A DNA stretch of 55,883 nucleotides. Origin: Ameyamaea chiangmaiensis (GTDB taxonomy: Bacteria; Pseudomonadota; Alphaproteobacteria; Acetobacterales; Acetobacteraceae). The stretch spans positions 1 through 55,883 of the forward strand of contig NZ_JABXXR010000007.1 of NCBI RefSeq assembly GCF_013376175.1, read 5' to 3'. The position numbers and the translations under genes are program-made. Shown one piece after another: positions 38,182 through 46,533 of the stretch; the stretch's first letter is position 1, and every line of letters begins with the position of its first letter. The notes beneath the pieces were generated by a model that searched no databases, was not told the DNA's origin, and saw only the letters and a program-made list of their open reading frames with translations.

Positions 38182-38663
38182 CCGACGCTATGCGGAGCCG
38201 TGAGGATCAGGTCAAGTCCCTTACTGCCACGCTAAATATTGACACGCGCTTAGCAGAAGGTGTGGCCAAGATGCACATCGCCGAAGCCGAACGCAGAGGC
38301 TTCCGCGAAGGCTCGATCGCGGCGAACGAGACGAACGCGAAAGACCTGTCGAACGCGCTGGATACGGTGGAGCGTCTGGCGGCGCAGATCGCGGAGTTGC
38401 GCAAGTATAAGGCTTCTATGGACGCACGCTTGAAAGAAACGTGGGTTTATATGAAGGACGACGGGGAGAACGTCGCCGGATCGGTTGCAGACCTCATCGA
38501 ATACAATGACGCGTATCAAATCTCTGAAATTGGTGAGGCGGCAGAGGTGGCAAGTTTCTTCGCTTTTATGGATGAGAACGGAGATGTTCATCGGTTTGGG
38601 ACGGAAGAGGAAGCAGAGGCCGCAGCCCTCGCCGCGCAGACGAAGGGAGATGGCGCGCCATGA
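38178..38663 (+). CDS. Early phage protein with coiled coil and acidic C-terminus, 161 aa
   Basis: Helices (LAEGVAKMHIAEAERRGFREG, LSNALDTVERLAAQIAELRKY) make a coiled coil at residues 25-85. The C-terminal half is acidic (FFAFMDENGDVHRFGTEEEA). It is coupled by ATGA on both sides. No family is recognised. Confidence 0.55.
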   Translation: MTDAMRSREDQVKSLTATLNIDTRLAEGVAKMHIAEAERRGFREGSIAANETNAKDLSNALDTVERLAAQIAELRKYKASMDARLKETWVYMKDDGENVAGSVADLIEYNDAYQISEIGEAAEVASFFAFMDENGDVHRFGTEEEAEAAALAAQTKGDGAP

Positions 38664-39199
38664 CTGACCCGAGGATCGAGGCGGCGATCGACGCCGTTCT
38701 GCAAGCGCGTCGGTGGAGAGATCGCACATGGGGGGATGGGGCAATCGGCGGCTTTAACTACAGCACGGACGAAAAGAAGCGATACGTCATCCGCGATCAT
38801 GAAGCGGAAGAACGCGAAGGCAAAACCGTCGTTCTGCATGAAACGGATGATCGCAAGGTCCATGAACGCGAGTTTGAACGCGCATGCCTTCGAAGGGAAA
38901 TCGTCGCGGTGCTCCAAGCCGCCGACGTCGCTGCATGGCGTCCGATCGAGAGTGCGCCGAGGGATGGGACGAATATTCTGGCCTCATGGCAGAGAAACGA
39001 CGGCAAGACATTCGTTGTGCGCGTTTATTGGGATGCGGAGTTCAGTGGCGAAACCAACGAAGAAACTGGGCTGTATGAATGGAAGGGGGCTTGGACAGAC
39101 GACAGTGTTGCGAGTTGGGGAATGGAGGAAAGGCATTCCTATGAATGCACCCACTGGATGCCGCTCCCCGCACCACCAGCGGAGACAAGCTATGACTGA
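38660..39199 (+). CDS. DUF551-containing phage protein, 179 aa
   Basis: The C-terminal part WRPIESAPRDGTNILASW and later THWMPLPAPP is the DUF551 signature common in phage early regions. The N-terminal 90 residues are charged and helical. The function of the domain is unknown. It overlaps the next ATG by 8 bp. Confidence 0.72.
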   Translation: MTDPRIEAAIDAVLQARRWRDRTWGDGAIGGFNYSTDEKKRYVIRDHEAEEREGKTVVLHETDDRKVHEREFERACLRREIVAVLQAADVAAWRPIESAPRDGTNILASWQRNDGKTFVVRVYWDAEFSGETNEETGLYEWKGAWTDDSVASWGMEERHSYECTHWMPLPAPPAETSYD

Positions 39200-39461
39200 C
39201 CGCGCATTACCGTCGAGAGAGCCGGACGGCGAGTTCGGGTGCTTCCAGACGTGGGTGTGCAAAGCCACGTCATGGATCGGCGGTACAAACCCACTCTGTG
39301 CCGACGCGAAAGGGCGCATCTGCCGAAATGGGGGCGATTTCATGATCGCGCGTGATGAGGACGCCTTTCCGGTTCGCTATTGGTTTGGGGAAGGCGGTCA
39401 GACAGCCAAGGAACAGAGGCGCAGCCAGGTCGCGGCGCGTCGGAGGAGGTTTGCGTCATGA
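39192..39461 (+). CDS. Small cysteine-containing early protein, 89 aa
   Basis: ATG 39192 is the fitting start (8-bp overlap with the gene before). The segment FGCFQTWVCKATSWIGGTNPLC, then GRICRNGGDF, contains four cysteines that may bind metal; it ends with a basic tail RRRRFAS. Unknown function. Confidence 0.5.
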   Translation: MTDRALPSREPDGEFGCFQTWVCKATSWIGGTNPLCADAKGRICRNGGDFMIARDEDAFPVRYWFGEGGQTAKEQRRSQVAARRRRFAS

Positions 39462-39832
39462 CTGACCGCGAGTGCAGGCCGCCGGAAGGGACGGAGGACC
39501 GGACCTACCACTGGTTGCGATCAACATGCGGCAGTCACCCGTTTGAGTGGCTCGATCAGGAGTGGCGCATATGGGGATACTGTTACGGCCCATGCAGTGC
39601 ATTCGGTAGCGGATGGCGCTACGTCGGTCCGTGCGTGCCGCCGCAGGCCGGGGAGGCGTTCGGCAAGATCGAGGTAGGCCTGTCAGAAGCGCGCGAGGTC
39701 GCCGCTCTTCACTCTGCAATGAGCGGCAGTAGCGACTACGAAACAGAGACGCATGCACTGCGCCATGCGCAGGACGTTCTGGGCGATCTGCATAAGCGTG
39801 GTTGGTATCTCGTGCGTAGGGAGGGGGAGTGA
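39458..39832 (+). CDS. Early phage protein, 124 aa
   Basis: ATG 39458 overlaps the upstream stop. The N-terminal half is aromatic (YHWLRSTCGSHPFEWLDQEW, GSGWRYVGPC) and the C-terminal half helical (AREVAALHSAMSGSSDY, HALRHAQDVLGDLHKRGW). Family unknown. Confidence 0.5.
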   Translation: MTDRECRPPEGTEDRTYHWLRSTCGSHPFEWLDQEWRIWGYCYGPCSAFGSGWRYVGPCVPPQAGEAFGKIEVGLSEAREVAALHSAMSGSSDYETETHALRHAQDVLGDLHKRGWYLVRREGE

Positions 39833-40020
39833 TGGTTATCCGCAAAGCCCGCTTCCTAGTTTGGTGGTTGATCATCCTGCTGATCGCCGGGGCCATCGCC
39901 GCGTTCTTTATGGCAGGTAGCGTTGGTCTCCAAATCTACGGAATAGGCATCTTTCTGACTGGAACATGCAGAGATGCCTTCGACGCATTGGAGAACTCAT
40001 GCCGACAGGAGGGGGGGTGA
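39829..40020 (+). CDS. Small membrane protein before xis, 63 aa
   Basis: Starts at GTG 39829 (overlap with the stop before) or ATG 39832. One long hydrophobic helix (FLVWWLIILLIAGAIAAFFM) followed by a second weaker one. It ends in an overlap with the excisionase start. Unknown. Confidence 0.5.
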   Translation: MMVIRKARFLVWWLIILLIAGAIAAFFMAGSVGLQIYGIGIFLTGTCRDAFDALENSCRQEGG

Positions 40021-40415
40021 TGGGGGACTTGATTGCTGATGGCTATATTACGTTCGAACAGGCGCTGTCTGATCTGCGCGGGATTGTTGGGCGAACGAAG
40101 CTGCTCAATCACCTGAAAGGGGTGCCGGAATTCAACGGCGCACCAACCCATAGGCGTATCGGGAGGAAGATATTTTTCCGTCGAGACGACTTAAACAGAC
40201 TGCTTGAAAGCCTTGAATGCCCCTTACCATCGTCAAGCGGAAAGGCCGCGAAACGCTCTATGTCCGTGGAACCGTCCGTGGACAGGGCATATTTGAAAGC
40301 ACAGGAACTTCTGACCAAAAACAGGCAGAGGCTTACCGCGCAAAACGCGAAGCGGAATTATGGGAAGAATCGGTCTACGGCAAGCGGGCCGTCGTTACGT
40401 TCGCCAGCGCCGTAA
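40020..40415 (+). CDS. Excisionase-like HTH protein, 131 aa
   Basis: ATG 40020 opens a protein whose N-terminal 65 residues contain RTKLLNHLKGVPEFNGAP and RRIGRKIFFRRDDLNRLLE, a MerR/Xis-type winged helix as in phage excisionases. The C-terminal part is Ser/Lys/Arg-rich and lies within the integrase start. It overlaps the integrase gene by 199 bp. Role: directing excision. Confidence 0.68.
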   Translation: MGDLIADGYITFEQALSDLRGIVGRTKLLNHLKGVPEFNGAPTHRRIGRKIFFRRDDLNRLLESLECPLPSSSGKAAKRSMSVEPSVDRAYLKAQELLTKNRQRLTAQNAKRNYGKNRSTASGPSLRSPAP

Positions 40416-41380
40416 CCGCCTACCTCGAAGCTGAGCAGCGCAGCGCCACAACGCTTACCCACACAGAGCGTCTGCTCAACCACTTTGGAAGGCGCAAGGT
40501 CGACTCAATAGGTCAAAGCGACCTCGATCATGCTTACAAAGCAATTCTAACCAAGGGTGCTGAAGCTTCTGGCGCAACAAAGATTCGCGCCGTTCTTACC
40601 CCGTTGCGGGCGATCCTTGAGTTCTCGGCGGTTCGTGGATGGTGCGCGAAACCTGCGTTCGAGCGTCCCAGGGTAGCCCAGACCAAGATGCGCTTTCTGC
40701 GTCCTGATGAGGCTACGGACCTCGTGAACTCTGCCGCCAAGCATGTCCGGCCGCTCTTGGTATTCCTGATCGCGACAGGCGCCCGCATGTCTGAGGCGCT
40801 GGAACTGGAGTGGGCGGATGTCGACCTGCAAGGGCGCCGCGCTGTCGTCTGGCAGAAGCAGGGAGACGAACGCCATATCGACCTACCCCCTGTCGTAATC
40901 TTGGCGCTGACAGGCATCGGGCACAGGACGGGGCGCGTGTTCCGACCCGTTCGGAGTCGCCGGCCGGCAGGCGCCGAATCGGGGAAGGAGGTGGGTGAGG
41001 GGTATTACGACACCGGGCGCACGGGGGGCGGCCAGATCAAGAGTGCGTGGGCATACGCCTGCAAGCGGGCCGGTCTACCGGGCCATGATCGGGTGTGGAC
41101 ACCCAATGGCGAGCGGCGGCCAAAGCGCCAGTTTGTGCCGGACCTTACTCCGCACGCGATGCGTCACACATTCGCGACATGGCATTACTGCGTTCACAAA
41201 GATTTGCTCAAATTGAAGGAGGATGGCGGCTGGCAGACCATCACCATGGTGACGCGGTACGCGAAAAAAATGCCCGACCACTATCGGACTGCGATTATGG
41301 CATGGCTGGCTTATACCGACTGGCCGGATATCGCCGGCGACGTGCCAAATCCGTGCCATAATGACGTGCCAAATAAATAG
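40217..41380 (+). CDS. int: Tyrosine-recombinase phage integrase, 387 aa
   Basis: An Arg/Lys-rich N-terminal arm-binding region, a SAM-like core-binding domain (residues 60-150), then catalytic Arg190 (ATGARMSEAL), HAMRHTFATWHY with His313 and Arg316, Trp339 at the second His position (GGWQ), and nucleophile Tyr348 (TRYAK). It inserts the phage at the tRNA-Val 3' end. The gene lies next to attR and its last codons overlap an arm repeat. Confidence 0.93.
   Translation: MPLTIVKRKGRETLYVRGTVRGQGIFESTGTSDQKQAEAYRAKREAELWEESVYGKRAVVTFASAVTAYLEAEQRSATTLTHTERLLNHFGRRKVDSIGQSDLDHAYKAILTKGAEASGATKIRAVLTPLRAILEFSAVRGWCAKPAFERPRVAQTKMRFLRPDEATDLVNSAAKHVRPLLVFLIATGARMSEALELEWADVDLQGRRAVVWQKQGDERHIDLPPVVILALTGIGHRTGRVFRPVRSRRPAGAESGKEVGEGYYDTGRTGGGQIKSAWAYACKRAGLPGHDRVWTPNGERRPKRQFVPDLTPHAMRHTFATWHYCVHKDLLKLKEDGGWQTITMVTRYAKKMPDHYRTAIMAWLAYTDWPDIAGDVPNPCHNDVPNK
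41341..41358 (+). repeat. Putative integrase arm-type repeat, right arm
   Basis: Identical 18-mer to 2877-2894, inside the 3' end of int. A further CGTGCCAAAT follows at 41365, so at least three CGTGCC(A) copies stand near attR. Confidence 0.55.
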
Positions 41381-41411
41381 ATGTGTATAATCAGATAGAT
41401 AGATGCAATCT

Positions 41412-41469
41412 GCATCGCCTTCACACGGCGGGGGTCACAGGTTCAATCCCTGTCGCACCCACCATCCGA
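41412..41469. repeat. attR core (58 bp)
   Basis: Exact copy of 2720-2777, carrying the tRNA-Val anticodon stem-loop, T-arm and 3' end but no 5' half of the tRNA. It lies 31 bp after the int stop codon. Confidence 0.93.
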
Positions 41470-41578
41470 TTTCATTGAAATTGCTATGTACATCCCGGTG
41501 CCGCACATGTTGGCGCGGGGATTTTCCGCATTGGTAGCCCGTGAAATCCTGGAAAATGCCGGTGTTCGCTACGTAAAG

Positions 41579-41596
41579 CCGTGCAAAATCCGTGCA
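41579..41596 (+). repeat. Diverged arm-like repeat outside attR
   Basis: CCGTGCAAAATCCGTGCA differs from the phage arm CCGTGCCAAATCCGTGCCA by one substitution and one deleted C. It lies 110 bp right of attR, nearly the distance (100 bp) of the left-arm repeat from attL, hinting at the left end of another related element. Confidence 0.45.
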
Positions 41597-41733
41597 GCTT
41601 GTTCTTGTAATGGGGCCAGGTCGTTTTCGTTTCTACCGTGCCCCGACGCGCCCGATTCTGCGTGGGCGTGGGCCATGCTTTACGTCATCGGAACTGGCCC
41701 ATGCCATCAGCCACCACTATCGGCCACGGCTTG

Positions 41734-42462
41734 CTAATCTCTCGGGCAAAACTCCGTAGCCCAATCCAGGGCTTCGAGGCGCGCGTCGCTTGTGTCTGAT
41801 ATCTCATACCTCGACAGGTGAGGCACATTGCCGAATGGAATCTTGCGCCCCCCGATCGTGAAGAAGCCGCGATGCGCCATCCACTCGCCATGCCCTGAGT
41901 TTCTGCTGGGTTCGATTACGTGGCCGTTGAATGCGTCGAGAAAGACGTCAACGGTGCCATGCGTGAAGATGAAATCTGGCTGGACCGCATCGATGATCAA
42001 CTCGTGCACGTGCTTGCAGATTTCCAGATCATGAGCGTAATCGGTGTGCCCAGGAACATCGCTGGACCGCGTGAACACTAGATTGCTCGCCGGGACGTCC
42101 TGAATGTTCAGGCCCAGTCGCTTGCATAGAAACTGAACTCGCTTCTGTATGGGGGCTTCGCCTTCGGAATACTCTCCACCTTGGTTATTGTCCCACCGCT
42201 CGCCAGTAAAAGCATTCCAGTGTCCGCGGGCATCCACGAGATTTTTGCCGATAGTGCCGTTATCGGGTTTGGTCGGATTCCCTCCCGGATTTTTCCCTAG
42301 GAAATACAGCCTCGAAGGCTTCAGTGAGTTTGCGTCGGAATACAGGGCGGCCCCAGAGGCATCCAAGAAAGGCGTGCCCGCCTTCGTCGCCTTCCCGCGA
42401 AGGTAAAGCTCAATTTCGTCCAGAAGATCTAAACCGTAGAAGGGCAACGCTCGTCTTCCCAT
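41734..42462 (-). CDS. Uracil-DNA-glycosylase-superfamily-like protein, 242 aa
   Basis: RLYFLGKNPGGNP near residues 51-63 fits the first UDG motif (G-x-N/D-P-G), and GNVPHLSRY near 211-218 fits the second motif (H-x-S). The segment FIFTHGTVDVFLDAF is a central strand-helix. The length matches small UDG-like proteins of unknown target. It could remove altered bases, or act in defence as some UDG-like proteins do. It lies alone, just outside attR, on the minus strand. The fold is moderately supported. Confidence 0.55.
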   Translation of the reverse strand: MGRRALPFYGLDLLDEIELYLRGKATKAGTPFLDASGAALYSDANSLKPSRLYFLGKNPGGNPTKPDNGTIGKNLVDARGHWNAFTGERWDNNQGGEYSEGEAPIQKRVQFLCKRLGLNIQDVPASNLVFTRSSDVPGHTDYAHDLEICKHVHELIIDAVQPDFIFTHGTVDVFLDAFNGHVIEPSRNSGHGEWMAHRGFFTIGGRKIPFGNVPHLSRYEISDTSDARLEALDWATEFCPRD

Positions 42463-42862
42463 GTTGATTGGTCATGCACACCTGCAGAGACTATGCCTGC
42501 TGTCAGTGCGGCCGGTAGTGGTCTGACAGGTATGACCCTCACCGTGTTTTGTTAGAAATTCGTGCTCCAGAGGCAGACGGTATAGCCCGCGAATGCCGAT
42601 TGGCCCTCTGTGTGACGTAGGAGAGGACACCTACCCAACTCTTTTGAGTGTCGGTCGGTCCTGTTTGAGCGAGCGAATGGCACTACGTGATGAGGCCCGC
42701 TTTACGGCGAGCGCTCGCATAAATACATGGGTTGCCGGCACACGATTCCCTTTGCTGGGGCAGGTGAACCGGGTCGCCACGGGATGCGTCACGCAGGAGC
42801 ATCGTATTCCCCCACGGGCTATGACGGCCGTTGTGGGGGTGACCTCTGAGCCGGAATCGGGT
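42463..42862. other. Intergenic region between the accessory gene and the TonB receptor
   Basis: 400 bp without a convincing gene. A hairpin with CCCCCAC (42809-42815) and GTGGGGG (42833-42839) lies 24 bp beyond the TonB receptor stop and could end that transcript, but it has no T-run. AAATTCGTGCTCCA near 42559 faintly resembles the arm repeat; I give it no weight. Confidence 0.4.
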
Positions 42863-45415
42863 TCAGAGGCTCAGGTTGGCGCGCAGGTAGTAGAAGCCGC
42901 CGTTCATATCGAGCTGCGACGTGCTCATGTAGTATTGTGGCACGCCGAGATAACGGTTGCCGTCGGGCACCGCACTCGGCTTGGCATCGAACAGGTTGTT
43001 CGCGCCGAGTGTGACGGACCAGGCGTGACTGACGCGGTACGTAATATCCAGGTTGGTGACGAATTTGGGCACGTTGCGGTATTCACGAAAGACGGTGCTG
43101 GACAGGGAACTGGTGTTGCCCGCGCCGCCATAATAGGTCAGTTGGGACGTCGTCTGGCCGTAGCGGATTTCATGCACGCCGACCGTCCAGCGGCCGCTGC
43201 TGAAACGTCCGCCCCAGATCATCTTGCTGCGCGGATAGGCCGTGGTGATGTAGGCCACGCTCTGCGCGTTCAGCAGGGGCGTCCCGGTCACGGTGTTCAT
43301 CGTCTGGTGCGACAGGCGGGTGCGGTTGAGGTTGATCGCGACGTCCCAGTTGATGACGCCGATATCGCCGAGCTGCGTCGGGTAGGTCGCGGTGATGTCC
43401 AGCCCCTGCGTGCGGGTGCTGGCAACATTGGCGAACCAGTTGGCGGACAGCGAAGACGCCGACCAGCTTGCCGATCCGGCCGGCAGGGTGAAGCCGTTCA
43501 GCCCGAGGGCGGAGCGCGCCTGGTCGCCGGTGATGTTGCCTCCGGGCAGGATCTGGTCGCGCAGATTGATCTGGTAGACATCGGCGGTGATGTGCAGCTT
43601 TCGCACCGGCTCGAGGATGATACCGGCGGTAGCGTTGGTCGAGCGTTCCGGCTTGAGTTGCGATGCGCCGTTGGCGAGGGCGCCGGGTGAGTTGGCGGCG
43701 ATCAACCCGCGCGCGGCGGTCGGGGACAGCGTCAGGGAACTGTAATGTTCCTGCGCCAGTGTCGGCGCGTGGAAGCCGTTCGAGATGGTGCCGCGAAAGG
43801 CGAGCCATTTGAAAGCGTCGTAACGGGTCGAGACCTTTCCCGTCTCGGTATTGCCGACATCGGTGTAGTGCTCGAACCGTCCGGCCAGGTCGAGCTGCCA
43901 GTTTTTCGTCAGGTGGGTGGCGACGTCGATGTAGCCGCCGACCACGTCGCGGCTGGAATTGCTGGCGTTGCCGGCATTGATTCCGGCCAGGGCATCCGAT
44001 CCGCCGTAAATCGTCGTATCAGGCGCGCCTGTGCCGAGGGAATAGCTCTCGTAGCGGTAGGTCGCGCCACCGGCGACGTTGATGCTGTGTGGCCAGCCGG
44101 AGACGTGAAACGCGCGGCTGAGGTCGAAGCTGTTGCTCCATTGCGCGTTATTGAAGCCCTGCACGTCCGGGAAACGCGTGGGGGTCTGGCCGGTCGCGGT
44201 GGACAGGGGCAGGTTGGCGGACTGCTTCAGGCCGATCTGGTCGTAATCGCGGCCATAGACGGAGGAGAGATCCCAGTTCCACCCAAGGGCTACACCCCTC
44301 AGGCCGGCGGTGACTTCCCAGTCGTTCTCTTCGAGTGTTTCGAGCGGGGAATAGCCATTGGGATAAATCGCGGCATAGGCCGGATAATTCGCAAGCGACC
44401 TGGCCAGACGATAGTTCTGGAACGACTCCGCATGCCGGTGGGCGTAGGTCGCGAGCGCATAGGCTTCGATAGCGTCGGTGATGTGATAACCGGCCTTGAT
44501 CGCGACGCTTTCGCGGCTCTCTTCCGGCTGTCCGAGGACCTTGTTGACCGTGGTGCCGGTGCGCGCGTCCGGCGCACTGCGATAGGTGTGGTCCTGATGG
44601 AAGAACTCGCCGCTGACATGCACGTAGCCGCGATTGCCCAGGGTCGTGCCGCCGTCGAGATCGACGCCCTGCTGAAAACCGTCTTCATCGGCGTTGATGC
44701 CGGTGATCGATTGCGCGTTGAACCCGTGATTCTGCTTCTTGAGGATGATGTTGACCACGCCGGCCACGGCGTCCGAACCATACTGGGCGGACGCGCCGTC
44801 ACGCAGGATTTCGACGTGGTCGATCGCCGACATCGGGATCATGCTGACATCGACCGGGGTCGAGCCCTGTTGCGGGCCGCCGTCGGCATAGAGATTGGCG
44901 GTCGTGTGACGGCGCTTGCCATCCACCAGCACCAGCGTTTCGTTCGGGCTGAGGCCGCGCAGGCTGAAGGAACGGGTCAACGCGCCCGTGTCGAAGCCGC
45001 CGGTGGGGATGGTCAGCGACGGCAGCACCTGCGCCAGGGCCTGCAGAAGATTCGGCTGCCCGGTCGAGGCGAGTTGCCTGGACGTGATGATGTCGAGGGG
45101 CGCGACGCTGTCGCGCGCTTTCTTGCCGGTCTCGCGGGTGCCGGTGACGATGACCGTCTCGCCGGAGTCGGTGGGTTGCGGCGAACGGGCCGGGTCGTTC
45201 ACGCTGGTGTTGATTGTCCGTGCCTTCGGGTTCGCCGACAGGGACGGGTACGTGGTCTGCGCCGCCGCTGCGCCGTCCGCCGCGATGGCTAGCGTGACGG
45301 CGGAGAACGGAAGCAGTGAGGCCATCAGAAGCGTTCCGCGCAGGCCTGTGCGTCGCTCAGGCTTCTGCCGAGTTGTCAGCGGTGACCCTGTCAAGGACAC
45401 AAGGACTGGGGGCAA
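42863..45415 (-). CDS. TonB-dependent outer-membrane receptor, 850 aa
   Basis: A signal sequence (LLMASLLPFSAVTLAIAADGAAAA) is followed by a linker, the TonB-box-like ETVIVTGTR (about residue 87), and a plug domain with LRGLSPNETLVLVDGKRRH and VEILRDGASAQYGSDAVAGV. A long beta-barrel follows, ending with strand YYLRANLSL. It imports a scarce ligand, unknown here; there are no adjacent ABC or regulator genes. ATG 45325 is an alternative start giving a shorter n-region. High-confidence family. Confidence 0.92.
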   Translation of the reverse strand: MPPVLVSLTGSPLTTRQKPERRTGLRGTLLMASLLPFSAVTLAIAADGAAAAQTTYPSLSANPKARTINTSVNDPARSPQPTDSGETVIVTGTRETGKKARDSVAPLDIITSRQLASTGQPNLLQALAQVLPSLTIPTGGFDTGALTRSFSLRGLSPNETLVLVDGKRRHTTANLYADGGPQQGSTPVDVSMIPMSAIDHVEILRDGASAQYGSDAVAGVVNIILKKQNHGFNAQSITGINADEDGFQQGVDLDGGTTLGNRGYVHVSGEFFHQDHTYRSAPDARTGTTVNKVLGQPEESRESVAIKAGYHITDAIEAYALATYAHRHAESFQNYRLARSLANYPAYAAIYPNGYSPLETLEENDWEVTAGLRGVALGWNWDLSSVYGRDYDQIGLKQSANLPLSTATGQTPTRFPDVQGFNNAQWSNSFDLSRAFHVSGWPHSINVAGGATYRYESYSLGTGAPDTTIYGGSDALAGINAGNASNSSRDVVGGYIDVATHLTKNWQLDLAGRFEHYTDVGNTETGKVSTRYDAFKWLAFRGTISNGFHAPTLAQEHYSSLTLSPTAARGLIAANSPGALANGASQLKPERSTNATAGIILEPVRKLHITADVYQINLRDQILPGGNITGDQARSALGLNGFTLPAGSASWSASSLSANWFANVASTRTQGLDITATYPTQLGDIGVINWDVAINLNRTRLSHQTMNTVTGTPLLNAQSVAYITTAYPRSKMIWGGRFSSGRWTVGVHEIRYGQTTSQLTYYGGAGNTSSLSSTVFREYRNVPKFVTNLDITYRVSHAWSVTLGANNLFDAKPSAVPDGNRYLGVPQYYMSTSQLDMNGGFYYLRANLSL

Positions 45416-45837
45416 GGCGGCGTCTCCACAATCAACGGTTTCGATCGGTTGAAGTTTAAATTCAACGCGTTGTCTGTGGTGTCATTACCAGTCGTATATT
45501 GCGCCGTGTATTTCTTGAATCCGTGTTTTGACGCTATTTGGGCAAAGTGTGTCTTTATGGGCACATTTTGTTGCACGTTCAAACCATACGGATGGCGAAG
45601 CCTATGTGGTTATCGGTGTCACGTTCAATACATTGAAAAAAAACATAAATATATCAGATCCACGACGGACGTCACGGTCCGTGAAGGGCGTGTGTGCGGC
45701 TGTAATTGTGACGTTTTAACAACGGTCGTGTGCCGGAGGTGTGTCTTCGACTGGCGCCAGATGTTCAGCGAAGGCGACACGCCCCCGGCGATGACACGCC
45801 TCCGTCCGGGCCTACCGGAGGTCCTTCGCCGCCGCTG
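45416..45837. other. AT-rich upstream region of the TonB receptor
   Basis: About 420 bp, markedly AT-rich in 45440-45720 compared with host genes, containing runs such as TTGAAAAAAAACATAAATAT. It lies before the receptor gene and after the end of the prohibitin-like gene, so it probably holds the receptor promoter and control sites. Several short frames here were judged spurious. Confidence 0.4.
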
Positions 45838-46533
45838 TCATCTGGCCGGTAGGTGCGTTGCCGGTGAAGGGCGGGGCGGCCCAGCGCTGAGATAGACCGG
45901 CAGCGTGCCGCTCCACCGGTCGAGTGCCTTTTGCTGCAACAGAACCGGCGTCAGCGACTGCGATACCAGCGTGTTGGCCTGCGCTGTGGCCTGCACCGCC
46001 TGCGGCTGCGCGACCTGCCTGGCTTCGAATGCCGGTTCGTATGCCGGTGAGAACGTGAGGTTGGAAATGTTCACCGCCTCGATACTCAGAGGGTAAGGCA
46101 GAAGGGACGTGACCACGAGGTCCTTGATCTGACTGTCCACGGCATCGTGGCGGGTGATCTGGTCCTCGGCGTTATAACTCGCGGTCACCGCCTTGACGTC
46201 GTTGGAGGCCGTAAGGCCGATGATTCGTGATCCCGGACTGTCGAACGGTCGAAAATCACGGTAGACATCCGGTGCGTCGGCCGCGTTGATGGGGAAGGTG
46301 ACGGACACTGCCGTGTGGACGTTCTGCAGGTCGTGCGTGGCCGCCCGTTCCTCCGACGTCACGGTTTGCGGCTGTGTCGAGACCACGACGATCGTCTGAT
46401 ACACCGGGACGGCGCCATGAAGTCCCGGAGTGAGCGGCGTCGGCTGCACGGACCCGAAGTTCAGCAGCACGCCGCAGAAGCCGGACACCACCTGATAGAA
46501 TGGATTGACGATGGCCAGCGCGCGGAGCGCCAC
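45838..46533 (-). CDS. Prohibitin-like SPFH-domain membrane protein, 231 aa
   Basis: GVLLNFGSVQPTPLTPGLHG, DLQNVHTAVSVTFPI, VKAVTASYNAEDQITR and FSPAYEPAFEARQVAQ follow the order of prohibitin-type SPFH proteins, with a final LQQKALDRWSGTLPVY. The N-terminal hydrophobic segment (residues 8-26) is the membrane anchor. Such proteins form large membrane rings and regulate FtsH-type proteases. It is somewhat shorter than the usual 260-290 residues but appears complete. Confidence 0.82.
   Translation of the reverse strand: MALRALAIVNPFYQVVSGFCGVLLNFGSVQPTPLTPGLHGAVPVYQTIVVVSTQPQTVTSEERAATHDLQNVHTAVSVTFPINAADAPDVYRDFRPFDSPGSRIIGLTASNDVKAVTASYNAEDQITRHDAVDSQIKDLVVTSLLPYPLSIEAVNISNLTFSPAYEPAFEARQVAQPQAVQATAQANTLVSQSLTPVLLQQKALDRWSGTLPVYLSAGPPRPSPATHLPAR

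Larger units (their letters stand above)
2720..41469. mobile_element. Complete P22-like temperate podovirus prophage in tRNA-Val, about 38.75 kb
   Basis: The element lies between 58-bp perfect direct repeats made of the 3' part of tRNA-Val and 5 bp beyond it. It carries integrase and excisionase at the attR end, CI/Cro-like regulators, replication and recombination genes, a full P22-type head and tail gene order, and lysis genes. No disrupted structural gene was seen, so it may be inducible; that is an inference. Clear homologues of a replicative helicase, a primase and a late antiterminator were not recognised. Confidence 0.93.

Noticed and set aside
42593-45292. Long plus-strand frames over the TonB receptor (42593-43690 and 43745-45292)
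   Set aside because: Antisense shadows of a receptor whose own domains are clear in the minus frame.
45391-45582. 63-codon minus-strand frame overlapping the TonB receptor start
   Set aside because: It starts at GTG without a ribosome-binding site in AT-rich intergenic DNA and overlaps the receptor's first codons; judged chance.
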